A stretch of 64,000 bases of DNA from Breviolum minutum Mf 1.05b.01. Lineage: Eukaryota; Sar; Dinophyceae; Suessiales; Symbiodiniaceae. The stretch spans positions 1 through 64,000 of the forward strand of contig DF241779.1 in the NCBI GenBank assembly GCA_000507305.1. Reading direction: 5' to 3'. A program made the position numbers and the translations under genes. The notes under the pieces were generated by a model. The model was not told the DNA's origin, made no database searches, and saw only the letters and a program-made list of their open reading frames with translations. This document shows, in pieces, positions 23,528-35,097 of the stretch. Position 1 is the first letter of the stretch. Each line of letters starts with the position of its first letter.

Positions 23528-24310
23528 TCAGGCACCACCTCTCTTGGCGGTGCGTCCCTTCCCACGCTTTGCGGCAGCTCGCTTTGGTGTCTCCTTTGGC
23601 TTCTTCAGCGCCTTGGACCAAATCAGTTGTGGAAAACGATTTGAGTTGCTGACACTTGCACAGGAAGAGCCTGTGGGCCGGAAGGCAAACACTAAAAAAA
23701 TAACAATAGTAATAATATATTTTGAAATTTATATGTATATATATACTAGCAAATGCTATACACAAATATTTGTATATATATATATATCATATACATACCA
23801 TAATACATGTTCTTCCTTTGTAGACATCTCAAGCGAATCGAGAAAAAAACCAAAGAAAAGCCAAAGACCTGCATTCACCTACCAATTACCCAGGGTCCAC
23901 CCAAACAGATCCCGGCTCCAAATGCCCAAACGTCTAAGCTTTATCCAAGGGACAATCTTCTTCACTTGCCTGGCTCTTGGCCAATTTGGATCCAAAGTCC
24001 TCTGAAGCCAACGATCCTTCAGCACCATGTTGTTATCAACCAGCCCAGCAATCGGAAGGAATTTGATGAAGATCCTCTCCTTGGAAATCAAAAACACAAC
24101 AAAGGCAGAGATTGAAAGTCCCAAAAAAGTTGAAGAACACAAAGTTCCTTCAGGATGTCTTCCAACTGCGAATGCCACCTGATGAGGGTGGAGTGTCTTC
24201 AACCACATGAGCCAACGGGAAGCCCACTGGAAAAAACTCCCTTCCAAGGGATGGAAGATGGGATCGAAGCCTAAAAATTGGAGTTTTCGGAGATGGGTTT
24301 CCTTCTCCAA
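23528..24310 (-). CDS. Unrecognised protein with Lys/Arg/Ala-rich C-terminal tail
   Basis: The last exon is 23670-23528: a CCACAG|G acceptor, two leading nucleotides, then 46 codons and a stop. It ends in a basic tail (KKPKETPKRAAAKRGKGR, then TAKRGGA), reminiscent of linker-histone-like or nucleic-acid-binding tails. Upstream patches at about 24085-24010 (ERIFIKFLPIAGLVDNN, after CCAAG|G) and 24180-24120 (VAFAVGRHPEGTL) probably belong to the same gene. The basic tail is seen directly; the function is not known. Confidence 0.45.
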
Positions 24311-24443
24311 GGGGGTTGACTCTTGGGGTTCTCAAAGTTCAGCAAATGTTTCCCCAAAAGTCCGCAGACCCTGCCACACCCACCACACTTCAAATGTTCA
24401 AATCCTTTTTATTGACCTGCGCGTCGAAAAGTCAATCAAGATG

Positions 24444-25837
24444 TCATAAACCTCTTGGGTCCACTGGACGCATGTACACAAAGAGTTCTCCATCTTTATC
24501 AGCGACAATTCTCATCTCATCATCCAGGTACTTAACTTCAACACTGCAGGTGGGGGCACGGCCTCCATTCCAGGGGAGCATCTTCCAAACGGAATTCACA
24601 GGCACCTCCTTGTTCATCACGAAATCCGATAACGGTGGCAGTCCTGGGACCTCCTTGGCCTTGGTATACTGGACCTGTCACCGAAATTTTCACCAAACGG
24701 ATGGGTGACATGGGCTTTCAGAGGCGTTCTACCCATAAAAACAGTTGAAACAAGTTGAATTTGGACACCCCTACCTCCATATTGATCTTGTTCTCTACCA
24801 AGCTGATGTTGGACACTGTCACAACGCAGCCTCCGATGGTTGGAAGTAACTTCCAAAAGCCTACAATTGGGATCACCGTCATGGACAGCAAGGAAGTGTC
24901 AAACTCCTCAGTGTCAGGATGTTGGAAACCTTTTCACATAAGGGGATGAAACTGTGCGATTTGATTTGCCTGAATCCCTCAACTTACTTCAGACTTTGCA
25001 AAAAAATTGCCGGTCATCTCGGTATCTAGAGCTTACCCCCTGGAAGTTTAACATAGCCCCTGAAAATATACCATCCCAAAAGGAAAGTAGTCTTCCAACC
25101 ATCATTTTTCAGGGGCTATGTTAAACTTCGGAAGGGTAACAGTACGAGCTGCGCTGTACAAAAGACCTTCTGTGCTGTTGATGTACTGTGCCACACGGCC
25201 CACCTTTGATGCGCCCCAAGACATCACCTGATGGGATCTGATGGGATGGCGGCGATCCAATATGTCACATGGACCAAAAACGTAGAGAATTGAATTGAAT
25301 TCAATATTAAAACGGCATAGAGAACATAGAAAAGATTGCACCAAATTATTTACGTTCATCACCAGTTACATAGCAGTTACTAGCATACACAGTAGCCATA
25401 CCGCACACCTGCAGCTCGTGGAGCTTGAAGAACAGCTCCGAACTTTCTTGATCACCAAAGGCCTCTTGCACGGCCAGAAAAAAGGGCGAGGAGCGGAAAA
25501 TGCCGTGTTTCACGGTCGAAAATACTAGCTCCCACTCGCCATCCAAGTCTTCCATGGTGATATTCTTGGAAGGCCGTTGCAACAACTCATCCAACAACTC
25601 CCGGGCCACGGCCATGCGTTCAGCGTAGTAGGCACCACTGGTGGGATTGTATGCTTGCCCACGATCCAGTGCAGCAGCCATACGCAGTAACGACCACCTC
25701 AAGTCCTCCACGCTTCTATCTACCAAGGTGGCCTGTCGTTGTACCACGCTGTGGCGCCGGCCACTTGGGGCCACCCAACATCGGCTCAACCAGGCAACTA
25801 GCAGAGCCAAAGTCAAGGGCACAATCCCACGCCGCAT
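24444..25837 (-). CDS. Plastid-lipid-associated protein (PAP/fibrillin family)
   Basis: Four exons with exact frame: 25837-25409, 25203-25141, 24906-24775, 24674-24444 (855 nt, 284 residues), all GT donors with AG|G acceptors. ATG 25837 opens a hydrophobic leader (MRRGIVPLTLALLVAWL) and basic stretch, as in dinoflagellate plastid precursors. Fibrillin signatures follow: LDGEWELVFSTVKHGIFRSS and PFFLAVQEAF near residues 104-130, GFWKLLPTIGGCVV in the third exon, VQYTKAKEVPGLPPLS at the start of exon four, and the terminal YLDDEMRIVADKDGELFVYM, matching the conserved 'YLDxxLRIxRGxxGxLFVL' end. Family members are lipid-binding plastid proteins of thylakoids and plastoglobules; the substrate here is unknown. 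Intron two holds a perfect inverted-repeat element (25043-25129). The next gene upstream is the DNA methyltransferase. Confidence 0.9.
25043..25129. repeat. Inverted-repeat element with perfect 24-bp arms, in PAP intron 2
   Basis: The arms 25043-25066 and 25106-25129 are exact reverse complements (starting gaagtttaacatagcccc). The 39-bp loop contains cttccaaccatc, and atttttcagg spans the loop-arm edge. The right arm ends 11 bp inside the GT donor of the intron (25140-24907). Confidence 0.85.
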
Positions 25838-26048
25838 GGCAGAGTTGTGAAACAACCGGCTTTGAACCAAGGCCTTGAGCCACCAAACAATGATTGCAAA
25901 CAAGGAAAGAAGATGCAAATGCAGTGACGCAGTGAATGCGGCTGGTTTGTGTGGCAGTGGCCCTCCATCATCAATTTCACTACATGCATTCCCACAACCC
26001 TTCAGGAAAACCAGTGGAAAAACTCGCATCTGGAGACAATAGGTTCTG

Positions 26049-28977
26049 CTAAGGCTCGAGGATGTTTTGGCTCATCGCGTTTCCGATCTGAGCCCCGAGA
26101 TGCTTGTCTGAGACGACCTGCGATGATTCATCGAAATATACGGGAAGCAGCGGGATCATTTTTGGTGGGGCAGGAGGTAAATGTCGTGTTAAAGTTGCAG
26201 GATTCTCCTTTACATATTTAACCTGATCCTGAGATTCTGAAACAAGATGACTTGCAAGTGATTAGAAATTGGGCTTCCCATTCAGGACATCATACTAGTT
26301 ACATGGCACACCTTTCCTACAGCCCAGCCATCCCAGCTTATCCAAAACGTTGGCCTGCTGGAAGCACCGTTCCATGCCCTGCAATCTCAACATCTCATTC
26401 AAATTCATCCGTCTGCCCCTCGATGAGATCCAAAACCTCATCCGTGGCAGCATTGCATGTGGCATTGGAATTATTCCAAACAACAACCCTACACACTACT
26501 TGTACCCTTGTACCCTTTTCGCATCCCCCATTGAACCATGTATAAATTGATTAAATGACAAACTCTGGTTGCAAGATAAGAAACCCACAAGGCCTCGACT
26601 TGGTCATGCACATGACCTTATCGTCCATGTAGCTGCGGAATTTTGGACTGGCATCCACATCGATCAAGTAGGTGGTTGAAAAGGGCTCCTGTCAAACTGC
26701 ATGTTGAGGCAATGTTTTTTTGTATCTTTTCGTTGCGTTGTGAGGTCACAGGGCAAAAAGTCGAGATTGAATGGATAGATAACTTCTGGTTGCCAAGAAC
26801 GGTGAGACACCAGTTCAATGGATTCAACCTCTAGCACTACTGTCCTGCTTTTCTTGCTGCAGCTGCTGCAGCACCTCTTTGGCACCTTTGTAAGGTGTCT
26901 CCGGATACCTTGGCGGTAGGTCCTCCAAGGTAAAAACCCATCAAAAAAAACACCATGAAACACCAGGTGTTTGTTGGACCATCCCTCCACCAACAGTCCT
27001 GCATGGTGGGCCGCCGCCTCTGAATGGGATCCAACAAAGGCTCAATGCTCAAAAGTGGCAATGGTTCCGGCCATGGCAGCGTGGTAAAGCCCCTTGGCAA
27101 AAAAGCCTGCAAGCTGTCTCCATACCAGGAAGAGGCGCGGGAATGCACAAGTTGAAAGAGATCGAGATCATGTATGTCGTTCAATCCCTTTGGCACATGG
27201 ACACATGGGTTGGAAGAGAACAAACAATGATGCAATCAAGCTTCCATTCTTGACATATGGCTTCAATCTGTTCACATCATCTTCAATCAATCTTTTCAGG
27301 AAGACCTGTTCAACTAAACTTGCGACAAGTATCCCACCTCTCCACCCCAAAATCCCCCCCAAAAAGCATGCACCTTGAGGATGCCAACGATGTACACTCT
27401 CGGCCTAGACTGCGGCACCCCATGTTCCTGGAGTTAAAAACCGAACAGAACTCATGGCAACTGCCGACGGGTCTTGAAGCTCTTCACCGTTCCAGTTTAA
27501 AGGACTGGCTGCTGACTGGAAATGCCTAGGTGCCTCGTGTTCAAATCATGGCAGTTGATTTTTCCATCCAACTACGCTAGATTCCGCAAAGCGAAAAAAG
27601 GTTTCGTTCCATTCAATCTCAGCCGTCCTGCGTGTCAAGCACCCTGTATTCCACATGATACGCTCCGTCGTGAAGCGAGGTGAGCGTGGTCCAAATCAAC
27701 TCCCATGTACGACCTTCATCATTGGACAAGATGCGCTTGACATTCTCAAGGATAAACATTCCTGAGGTCCAGCTGTTGAGCGTTTTCTTTTAAAACCATG
27801 GTTTTTTACCATGCAGTCAAAGGCCCTGACATGCATGACATACGCTATCATACACATATCATAAACATATATGCGAAAATACACCACTTAAAAGCCCAAG
27901 CACGGGGTTTCTTGGCTTCGATATAGCTCTTGCATCCGAAGAATACCGTACCACGCGCATCCTGCAAACCACGCCCTTTGCCTTCGCGCAGTTTTCGAAA
28001 AACATCGCTGGCTGAGCCATGCTAGCTTATGGACTGTCAATCAGGATTAACAAAAATGTGGTGACTCTATTTGAAAGTGAGGGGCGTGACTCTGAACATG
28101 GAAATGCAACCAAGACTACCTCACTACCTGCTACCTCTCTCTCATCTTTTCTTGCATGTGACCCCACAAAAACAATCATCTCACTCATTCCTGACAACGA
28201 CCCTCTACTCGGATTGAGTGCAGTTAAGGCAGTTAAGGTACCTGCTGCACTGAAGGGCTGACATGGGAATCCAGCAATGTACAGGTCAGCTGCTGGGGTG
28301 TCTTTCGAGTAGTTGTCCCGTGCCATAAGGTCGTCCTTAGAAACGAGAATGGCACTCTCCCACCCGTGGCATTTGATGATCTCTGATTACCTCCGACCTG
28401 AAAAACCTCAACAATGACAAATGAGTTGACTCAGTCACAACAGTCACAACAGTCATTGGAAAGAGATGAAAATGGATGAAAATGAGTCCTTCCAAGACTT
28501 TTCAAGACTAGTGCCATGTCTGAAAATTGAACAAAATTGGACTCATGAATCCTTAATTCCTTGGATCAAACATGTCCATCAAAAAAACCAAAAAAAAAAC
28601 GAGAAAAACGACCTTCATAAGAAGTTTTGCGGGCCAATTCTCGAAGAACTTCGCCTCAGGAAAGTTCGTTGTGATCTGCATCTTGCACATTTTGTCGGTA
28701 TCGCACGAGAAAACGTGCTTGATCGGGACCTGCAAGTGCAGCTCGAAAAATGACGGTGGAGGTTGGAAGGTGCTGGAAAAAAGTGGAACAGAAAATGAAG
28801 AGTTATGTGTTTGACTTTTTGGATTTGGGATAATCAAGATACCTCCAAGATGAATGGCTACATCACCGGAACCATCCGCATCACAAAGGAATGTGCCTTA
28901 AGCTTCTTCAACGCCATGATGGGCGTTTCCATCCCCGAGCAGTCGGTCGCAACGCGGATAGATCGAGGTGGTGCCAT
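26049..28977 (-). CDS. DNA (cytosine-5) methyltransferase, compact, 11 exons
   Basis: Exons: 28977-28897, 28729-28643, 28335-28242, 27981-27904, 27761-27628, 27427-27374, 27106-26999, 26922-26836, 26688-26585, 26436-26355, 26117-26049 (978 nt, 325 residues). It transfers methyl from AdoMet to cytosine C5. All core motifs are in order: motif I as VATDCSGMETP (residues 9-19), SCD (36-38), catalytic FPCQPFSAAG (Cys81), FILENVKR (Glu119), QSRPRVYIVG, MLRLQGM (291-297) and QIGNAMSQN (313-321). About 110 residues between the VYIVG motif and RLQGM leave room only for a small target-recognition region. There is no chromatin-reading domain, so it is catalytic core only. Donors in order: GC, GA, GT, GT, GA, GT, GA, GC, GT, GC; every acceptor is AG|G. 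ATG 28977 is the first in frame of exon one, but a 5' exon cannot be excluded. Confidence 0.92.
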
Positions 28978-29903
28978 CTTTCCAACCGATCAGCCAGCTA
29001 CCGCTTGATCGTGGCGTGGGGGGAGCTTCAGCCGAAAAGCAGCTAAGGACATTGATTGAGGCAGAGATGCCTCCACAAAAAAAATTAACGGATGAAAACC
29101 CTGAAACCGCAGGCCGGTGCAAAGAAGCAGATTCCCCATTTGAAACCAACAAAAAATCTGTTTTAGGGTCCATCTTAGTTTTCGATAGTTTTCGGGCATT
29201 GAATGGAAGCATGAAACCTTAGAAATGAACATCGACCATATTGAAGGAAATCACTGGGACATCCATCAAAATCAAAGCCGAGTCGCAACTCATCCTCCTC
29301 CGGGTCGGCCTGAAGCAGGTCGAAGGATCCGCCAAAAAAAAAACGGGCTTCAAATTCAAGGGGTTGCGTCTACTTGTAACATCTTTGGGTACCAAGAGAA
29401 ACCCCATTTCAAATCCTCTTGAGCCTAAAGATTCACATGTTTTTTCCAGTTTGATGCCAGAGTCATCATCAAAAATCTTGTAAAAAATCAATCAAATTCC
29501 AACAAACAAAAAAATCATTGTCAAATATCCTGCATGAGCTGTTCTTGCGCCCCATCTTTTCGGCGGGGTGGCCTCTGTGTCAGCTCCCGGCCGCCGGCCG
29601 TGGCGGAAGCTGATGGCTGCCGTCTTTTGGGCTAAGCTGCTGGAAGTCTTGTTGATCTGCGGTTTGAAGGTACATTCAGCCCTTGGCATGTGAAGATTTT
29701 GTGAAGATACAGGGTTCGGCCGTGATCCAAACAGGGTTGAAGGATGGTAAAAGTAAATGAAAGAGATAAAATTTGTTTTTGGTACATATTGGGATGATTT
29801 GGGGTTGCCATGGGGTTGCCTTAAATTCGTGATTAGGGTATTCGTATGTATTTGTGTCATCTGTACTTTGACCGGGGAGGTGCACCCGTGACCAACAGCA
29901 GTT
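28978..29903. other. Spacer between the methyltransferase and the gene upstream
   Basis: Minus-strand frames are open in places (29490-29700, 29000-29200) but show no motifs and span obvious low-complexity runs. The methyltransferase promoter and trans-splice acceptor should lie near 28980-29100. Confidence 0.45.
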
Positions 29904-31700
29904 TCAAGTCCCTGACAGCTGCTTCTGGTACTGTGCCAGCTGCTCTTCACCTTCCCAGAAGCTGCTGGCTGGAAGTTACACACCGTTACACCGTTGAACA
30001 TACTCAACCTTTTCCACTTCCAAACGGTCGTCGTAACTTCACCAAAATCACCGTTTCGGCCGCCGGACCAATACGTTTGTCTCGGCGCTCCTTCCAACCT
30101 GAGCTCCACGAATTTCGAATTTGCCGAGTTTGGTTGAGGACATGCAGTTCCTGCAACAGTTGAGCCAAAAAAAAACACACCTACCAAAAGTTGATTCAGA
30201 ATTGGATCTTTAAAATCTAATACCAACTGCCCGATATCTAAGTATCCCAAGCTCTGATGATCTTCAAAGCGCCGTTCCATCTTCATCGCCCTCAGGAAAT
30301 GATTCATGATTCAAATTCAAAGAAAGATAAGAAAGGCTCTTGGTCAGAGATGCTGTGATCTTAAAATGAACCTGGTACAGTAACACTCAACTGATGTTTC
30401 TTCACTCATGGAACCAGAAATTGTGAAGCCATCTTACAATTCTCTCATGTTCCTAGGGTTGCTTCTCATTGAACTCACCAGGTTCAAAGACCTGAAAAAA
30501 CAAAACAACCGACACGCCGACACCTTGCAGAGATCACCGGACGCATGGTAGCATCCTGAGCGCACAAAGCAAACTTCAGGGCAATTCGTTTCTTGAAAAA
30601 CCTCTTTGTACTTTGTACACCATCTAGGTAGTGATAACCTTCGGTTGCATTTTGCGGGAGATGTGTTGGAATCACAAACACACACAAGGCTACTTACACT
30701 AGTCCCAATTGTTGGTGGTAGATACAAAAACCCAACCCCACTTGGTTTTTCCCAGGTGAAAAGGTGTAGCTATCATTTCATCAACTCATCAGCCTCCGAA
30801 AAATCGATTCGTCTGAGGGTCAGGACCTTCATCTCCATCTCTTCTTGCTTGGCACGCGCCTGTGCCCAGGCCTCCTTCCGGCCCTTAGCAACTCACCGTC
30901 ACCGCGAGGGATGGTTGAGGACGGTTGAGCATGTGCAAGACGGTCTGGTGTAGATATAGGAAAGGGATCAAAGACAAAAAAAACGGAAATCCGACTAAAA
31001 ATCACAAACATAGAACTTGAACTCTTTAAGACCTTTCAGTGAAAAAGGCGACTCAAAAATCATCCAAAGAGGAATTGAATTATTGCAAAGCCAAAAAAGT
31101 CGATGGAGCCACCATCCCAATTTCAGACATCTGAGAGCTCTCGCCTGCACGATATCTCCCAACCTTTCATACACAGGCCTCAGTACATCTCGGCTCATTC
31201 ACCACATAGATGACCCTACATCAAGCATTCCCAAGAAGCCTGGGATTCCCCAACTTGACGTTTTTCGCCAGCTTCCGGGAACGTTCGCTAATCTGCAACT
31301 GATGGATGACCTCCTGAAAAACCCATGGCGGGTTTCTGACACATAGTTCAGAATGAAACTAGGATAGTAGCCTTTCAACAATCATCAAAAACATAGTGGC
31401 TTTTCAAAGACTAGTGACTAGTTACCTGGTCGCTGGACCCCAAAAAAGGTGCCAAGTGAGTTTTGGAGGGGAATGTCATACTTCAAACACTGTAGACCAT
31501 GCCGACCTTAAAATGAAGGACACATACCTCACCAACGCTCTTCTCTACCAAGCGCAAGCCATGAATACCAAAGACCAGTCCTTACTTCGAGCCTTTTCAG
31601 ATTCATCTTGTCGTCGCTTATCACGGTCCTTTAGGCAGTGGGATGCTGAGCTTTACTGGGAAGCCACTGTTATCACAGATCGCCTTCACGTCATTTCAAA
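29904..31700 (-). CDS. Unrecognised helical, charged protein, several exons
   Basis: The last exon ends in EGEEQLAQYQKQLSGT and a stop at 29906-29904. Further coding-like patches are: about 30140-30040; 30310-30230 (MKMERRFEDHQSLGYLDIGQ); 30680-30540 (LPQNATEGYHYLDGVQSTKR); 30897-30790, after an AAG|G acceptor (RKEAWAQARAKQEEMEMKVL, then RIDFSEADELMK); about 31305-31222 after AG|G (VIHQLQISERSRKLAKNVKL); and about 31625-31560 (DKRRQDESEKARSKDWSL). Strongly charged helices suggest a coiled-coil or RNP-associated protein. Family not recognised. Confidence 0.45.
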
Positions 31701-33261
31701 AATCTCAGAACTCGAATGAAAATCCTGAAAGTACGCTAATTACTTGTAGTAGTTAGAGTTTCCCTCCAGATCTGGATTCTCTGTACGCCTCCGAGTCCTC
31801 CTTAGTTTCCTTCATGATAATTCCTATAACTAGTTTTGGGAAGAATCCCTTCAGTGATCATGATGCAACCAGTCTTTCCGGTACAAGCAGCTATCAAATT
31901 CGATTGGGCCACAACGGCCAACCCCAGGGTCCCCATCCTTGGCCCAGGCCGACATGCGATTAGCAAAATGCTCGACCTCCTGACATGTTGAAGGATTGAG
32001 CAAACACTATGCTGTCACAACACATTGGAAAATAACTTTACAAGCTAACATCAAGCTAACAATGAAGATTAACCACAATTACATATAGTGTGGGTGATGT
32101 ATATTGCATTTATCTGTGGCAAGTTTGTGTGTGTGTGCATATAATGTATACTTATACAATACATCATTAAACATTATTGCACACACGCATGCGCCTGCTG
32201 TTCGAGAAGGCACTCAAACGCATCGTTAACGGAACCCCGCTGTGCTGGTCAACACGTCGGTCCCGGTGTTGGTCCAGTAGAGACAGTTCAACATCACCCG
32301 GCCTTCGCGGAAAGAGCTTTCTTCTGTCCTCATAATGCCCGCCACCGGCGATTCAACCGAAGCAGAAGGTGAAACCATGAAACCGAAAGCTCAATGTGAC
32401 AGAAGAGCAGCTGCTATGTATGAGTTGACGCTTGAAACCTGCTCAGGCGTTTCTCACGTGCATAAAAACCGGATTTCCGATTTTCAAACCATGGGTTTGA
32501 GGTTGCCCCGTATCGGCTGGACGCCCAACTACCCAATGGACCCTATATTAAGAAACGGAATCGTTTCTGGCATACTTTTAAGATCTGCCAAGAGGTCCAG
32601 CATGGTCCGGTCCTGATTTTTCTGCTTCTGCCGCCGGCGCCTCTTGTGACTCCTCCTTTCAGAGCATTGCAGGGCCATATCTCAAGAGTACTGGAGGCCC
32701 AACTTATCATATTTCTAGTTTTAGCTTGGGGCCGTATGTCATATAGAATGAAGACATATATATATATAAATATAAACAATAAATATCAACTAGACTAATT
32801 ATATGTATGCATTTTATATATATATATATACACAGGTATATATCTATACTCTATTATGATACATATAGGTACAGTAGCATTTAAAGAATATGATCCAGAA
32901 TTTCTAGAGGTTTGGAAGTGGAAACTGAAATGTGATTTGCTTATCGTTGCTTTTCAACTGGCAAGCCAGTCTTCCACGGAAGTTCGAGTTGAAGTCTTGA
33001 ACGCTTTCACAGCCCGCTTCCCCGGACAAACATGGACAAACGTCCTTCTTTCGCTGCCTCGTGCGCGGAGTTGTCGCTGGGCTCTTCGCCTATGAAAACC
33101 CAACAGCTTCCGCCACTTCAACATGTCCCATCCAACGGTTTTGAATTGGAAGCAGCAACCAGAATACACATCCGGAATCTACATGTAGAACCTGATGATG
33201 CATGAAAGAAGATGCAACAAGTGGATGTGGAAGACTCCTTTTCTGCACACAAATCATCTGG
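31701..33261. other. Non-coding spacer with TA-rich tracts
   Basis: No supported exon. tatata/tgtgtg low-complexity runs occur at about 32090-32180 and 32755-32850. Short plus-strand frames lack motifs. Confidence 0.5.
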
Positions 33262-34690
33262 TCAAGCACCTGAGATGAGATCAGTTTCAACTTCCGGTGG
33301 TGAGACAGGAGCATTAACATCAACATTTCTAGTCATCTCTTCAATTGCACGAGCTTGCAACGATTGCAACTGCTGCTTCAATGCTGTTGCTTGAGTTCTA
33401 AGCTCAGTGAAAGCTTGTTTCAGTTCCGGCAACGCCATCCGCACCGGTCGCGAGGGGCAAGGTGAGGGCGTTCTCACCGCACAGGGCGAGCTGGAACGCT
33501 CACGCACCTGTCCAGGTACCGAGGCTACGGAAGGTATTGGAGATCCCAGCGATGGCCGCATGACCCCCAGTGGCAAAGGCACCATTGATGCCACCGGTGT
33601 CATTGGTGCTACAGATGTGGTGTGAATTGATCTCATAGATGGTGTACGGGGCGTGGTGCCAAAAACCATGGTAGGTCGTGTGAACAACACTGGAGCGGGC
33701 ACCGTGGGAACCGTAGGAACTGTAGGAACCGTAGGCGCTCGCGCGGGTGAAAACCCTTGGGACGCGCGGCCGTCAGGTGATCGACGCCGATGATAGCGAC
33801 GATCCGGAGACGGGGAGCGTGAGAGCTGTTCTTTGGCATCCACCTCCCGCGCGTTGGCTTCCAGTACAGCAAGGCGCATGGCATCCATGCGATTTTGTGG
33901 ATATAGCTCCTCAAACGATACACGTCGTGCCTGTGGCAGCGCGTGTAGGGCTGATTGCACCAAGGGAGGTTGCCAAGCTTCATTGCGGCCCGATCCATCA
34001 ATGTAGTCACCCAAAGGTTGTCTCAAAGGACCATCCACCACCAGTGGTTCAAGGCTCATGGCATGACTTTCAAGTTTTATTTTTCGTCCTTGCACTTCAT
34101 AAATACCTGAGCCACACTTGAAAATCTGCAATTCGGGCCGTCTCAGCTTGAAGCTTTGCACCGATGCATCTAACAGGTCGCCCATGGTGGGCACGAAGCA
34201 TGGGTTTGTTCAAGTTGAGGTCTTTACAGGTGGACTGCAAGGACTGCAAGTGCGTCTTTGCGCACACAATCTGTGACACTTGATCCAAGATAGCAATATT
34301 CAAACAAATCTCACACTTTGATACATTCCAACTGCCAGAGTGGAAGTCTTTGACCTTTCCCCGCTGTCACTATATACCATTGTTGATATGTGTATCTAAT
34401 ACTTCTATCTCTTTAAAAAATATATCTATAAGTGTATATGTGTGGCATACATACGTGCTTACATTCTGCCATTTCATTGGATATGACAAGTACGGATGCA
34501 CTAACAAAAGATCAAATCAACTCAAACTATGATACACAGCCCAAAATATCATGATACATCATGCTCTCACCTGAAGCCATCTGGAGGCCTTCAGTAAACT
34601 GCCACCGCTCACAGGCCGCCTCCGTTGAAGTTTTCTCCGATGGCTCAGGTGTCCCTAAAACTCCCTGCGGCAGAGAACGGCCTCGGGGAT
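33262..34690 (-). CDS. Pro/Ser/Thr-rich protein with short coiled coil (unrecognised)
   Basis: One long exon runs from about ATG 34185 to the stop at 33262, 307 residues. It has an N-terminal globular part (LQIFKCGSGIYEVQGRKIKL near residues 20-40), then an Arg/Ser patch (LSRSPSPDRRYHRRRSPDG), a TVP tandem repeat (VPTVPTVPTVP), a long Ser/Pro/Thr-rich linker, and a C-terminal coiled coil (LKQAFTELRTQATALKQQLQ). An exon at about 34690-34572 with a GTGAG donor (TPEPSEKTSTEAACERWQF) probably belongs 5' of it, which would make the ATG internal. A patch at about 35080-34960 may be a further exon. Function unknown. Confidence 0.6.
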
Positions 34691-35097
34691 GCTGTGCAGA
34701 ACCAAAATGAAAGGTTCAGTCTTCTTCACCCACTCACAAAAAATTCCACCAAGATGCCAAATTCCGGTGAGGGATTCTCCGCCTGCCACTGATTTCTGCA
34801 AGTAGCTTCAGAATTGTTGGCAGTTTCCTTAGGTATATTTTCAACTTTTGGAAAGTCGTAGAAAAATTCCAGCAATTTTCGTACTTCCCCTCCAGCCTTG
34901 GGCAAACCTCAGATTATAACAGCTGGTGGATTGGAGGGTTGACGCTTTTTTGCGCTAAAAAACTGACAATTCCCATAAAGCAGTTGGGAGACCCCTGAAC
35001 TGAGGCCACAACTTTTGGACACCAGCGGCTGCGATGGCGCCTCAATTTGGACAAATGGTTGATTGAATACTGCAAGAGTTAGTTGCAATTGTTCCAA

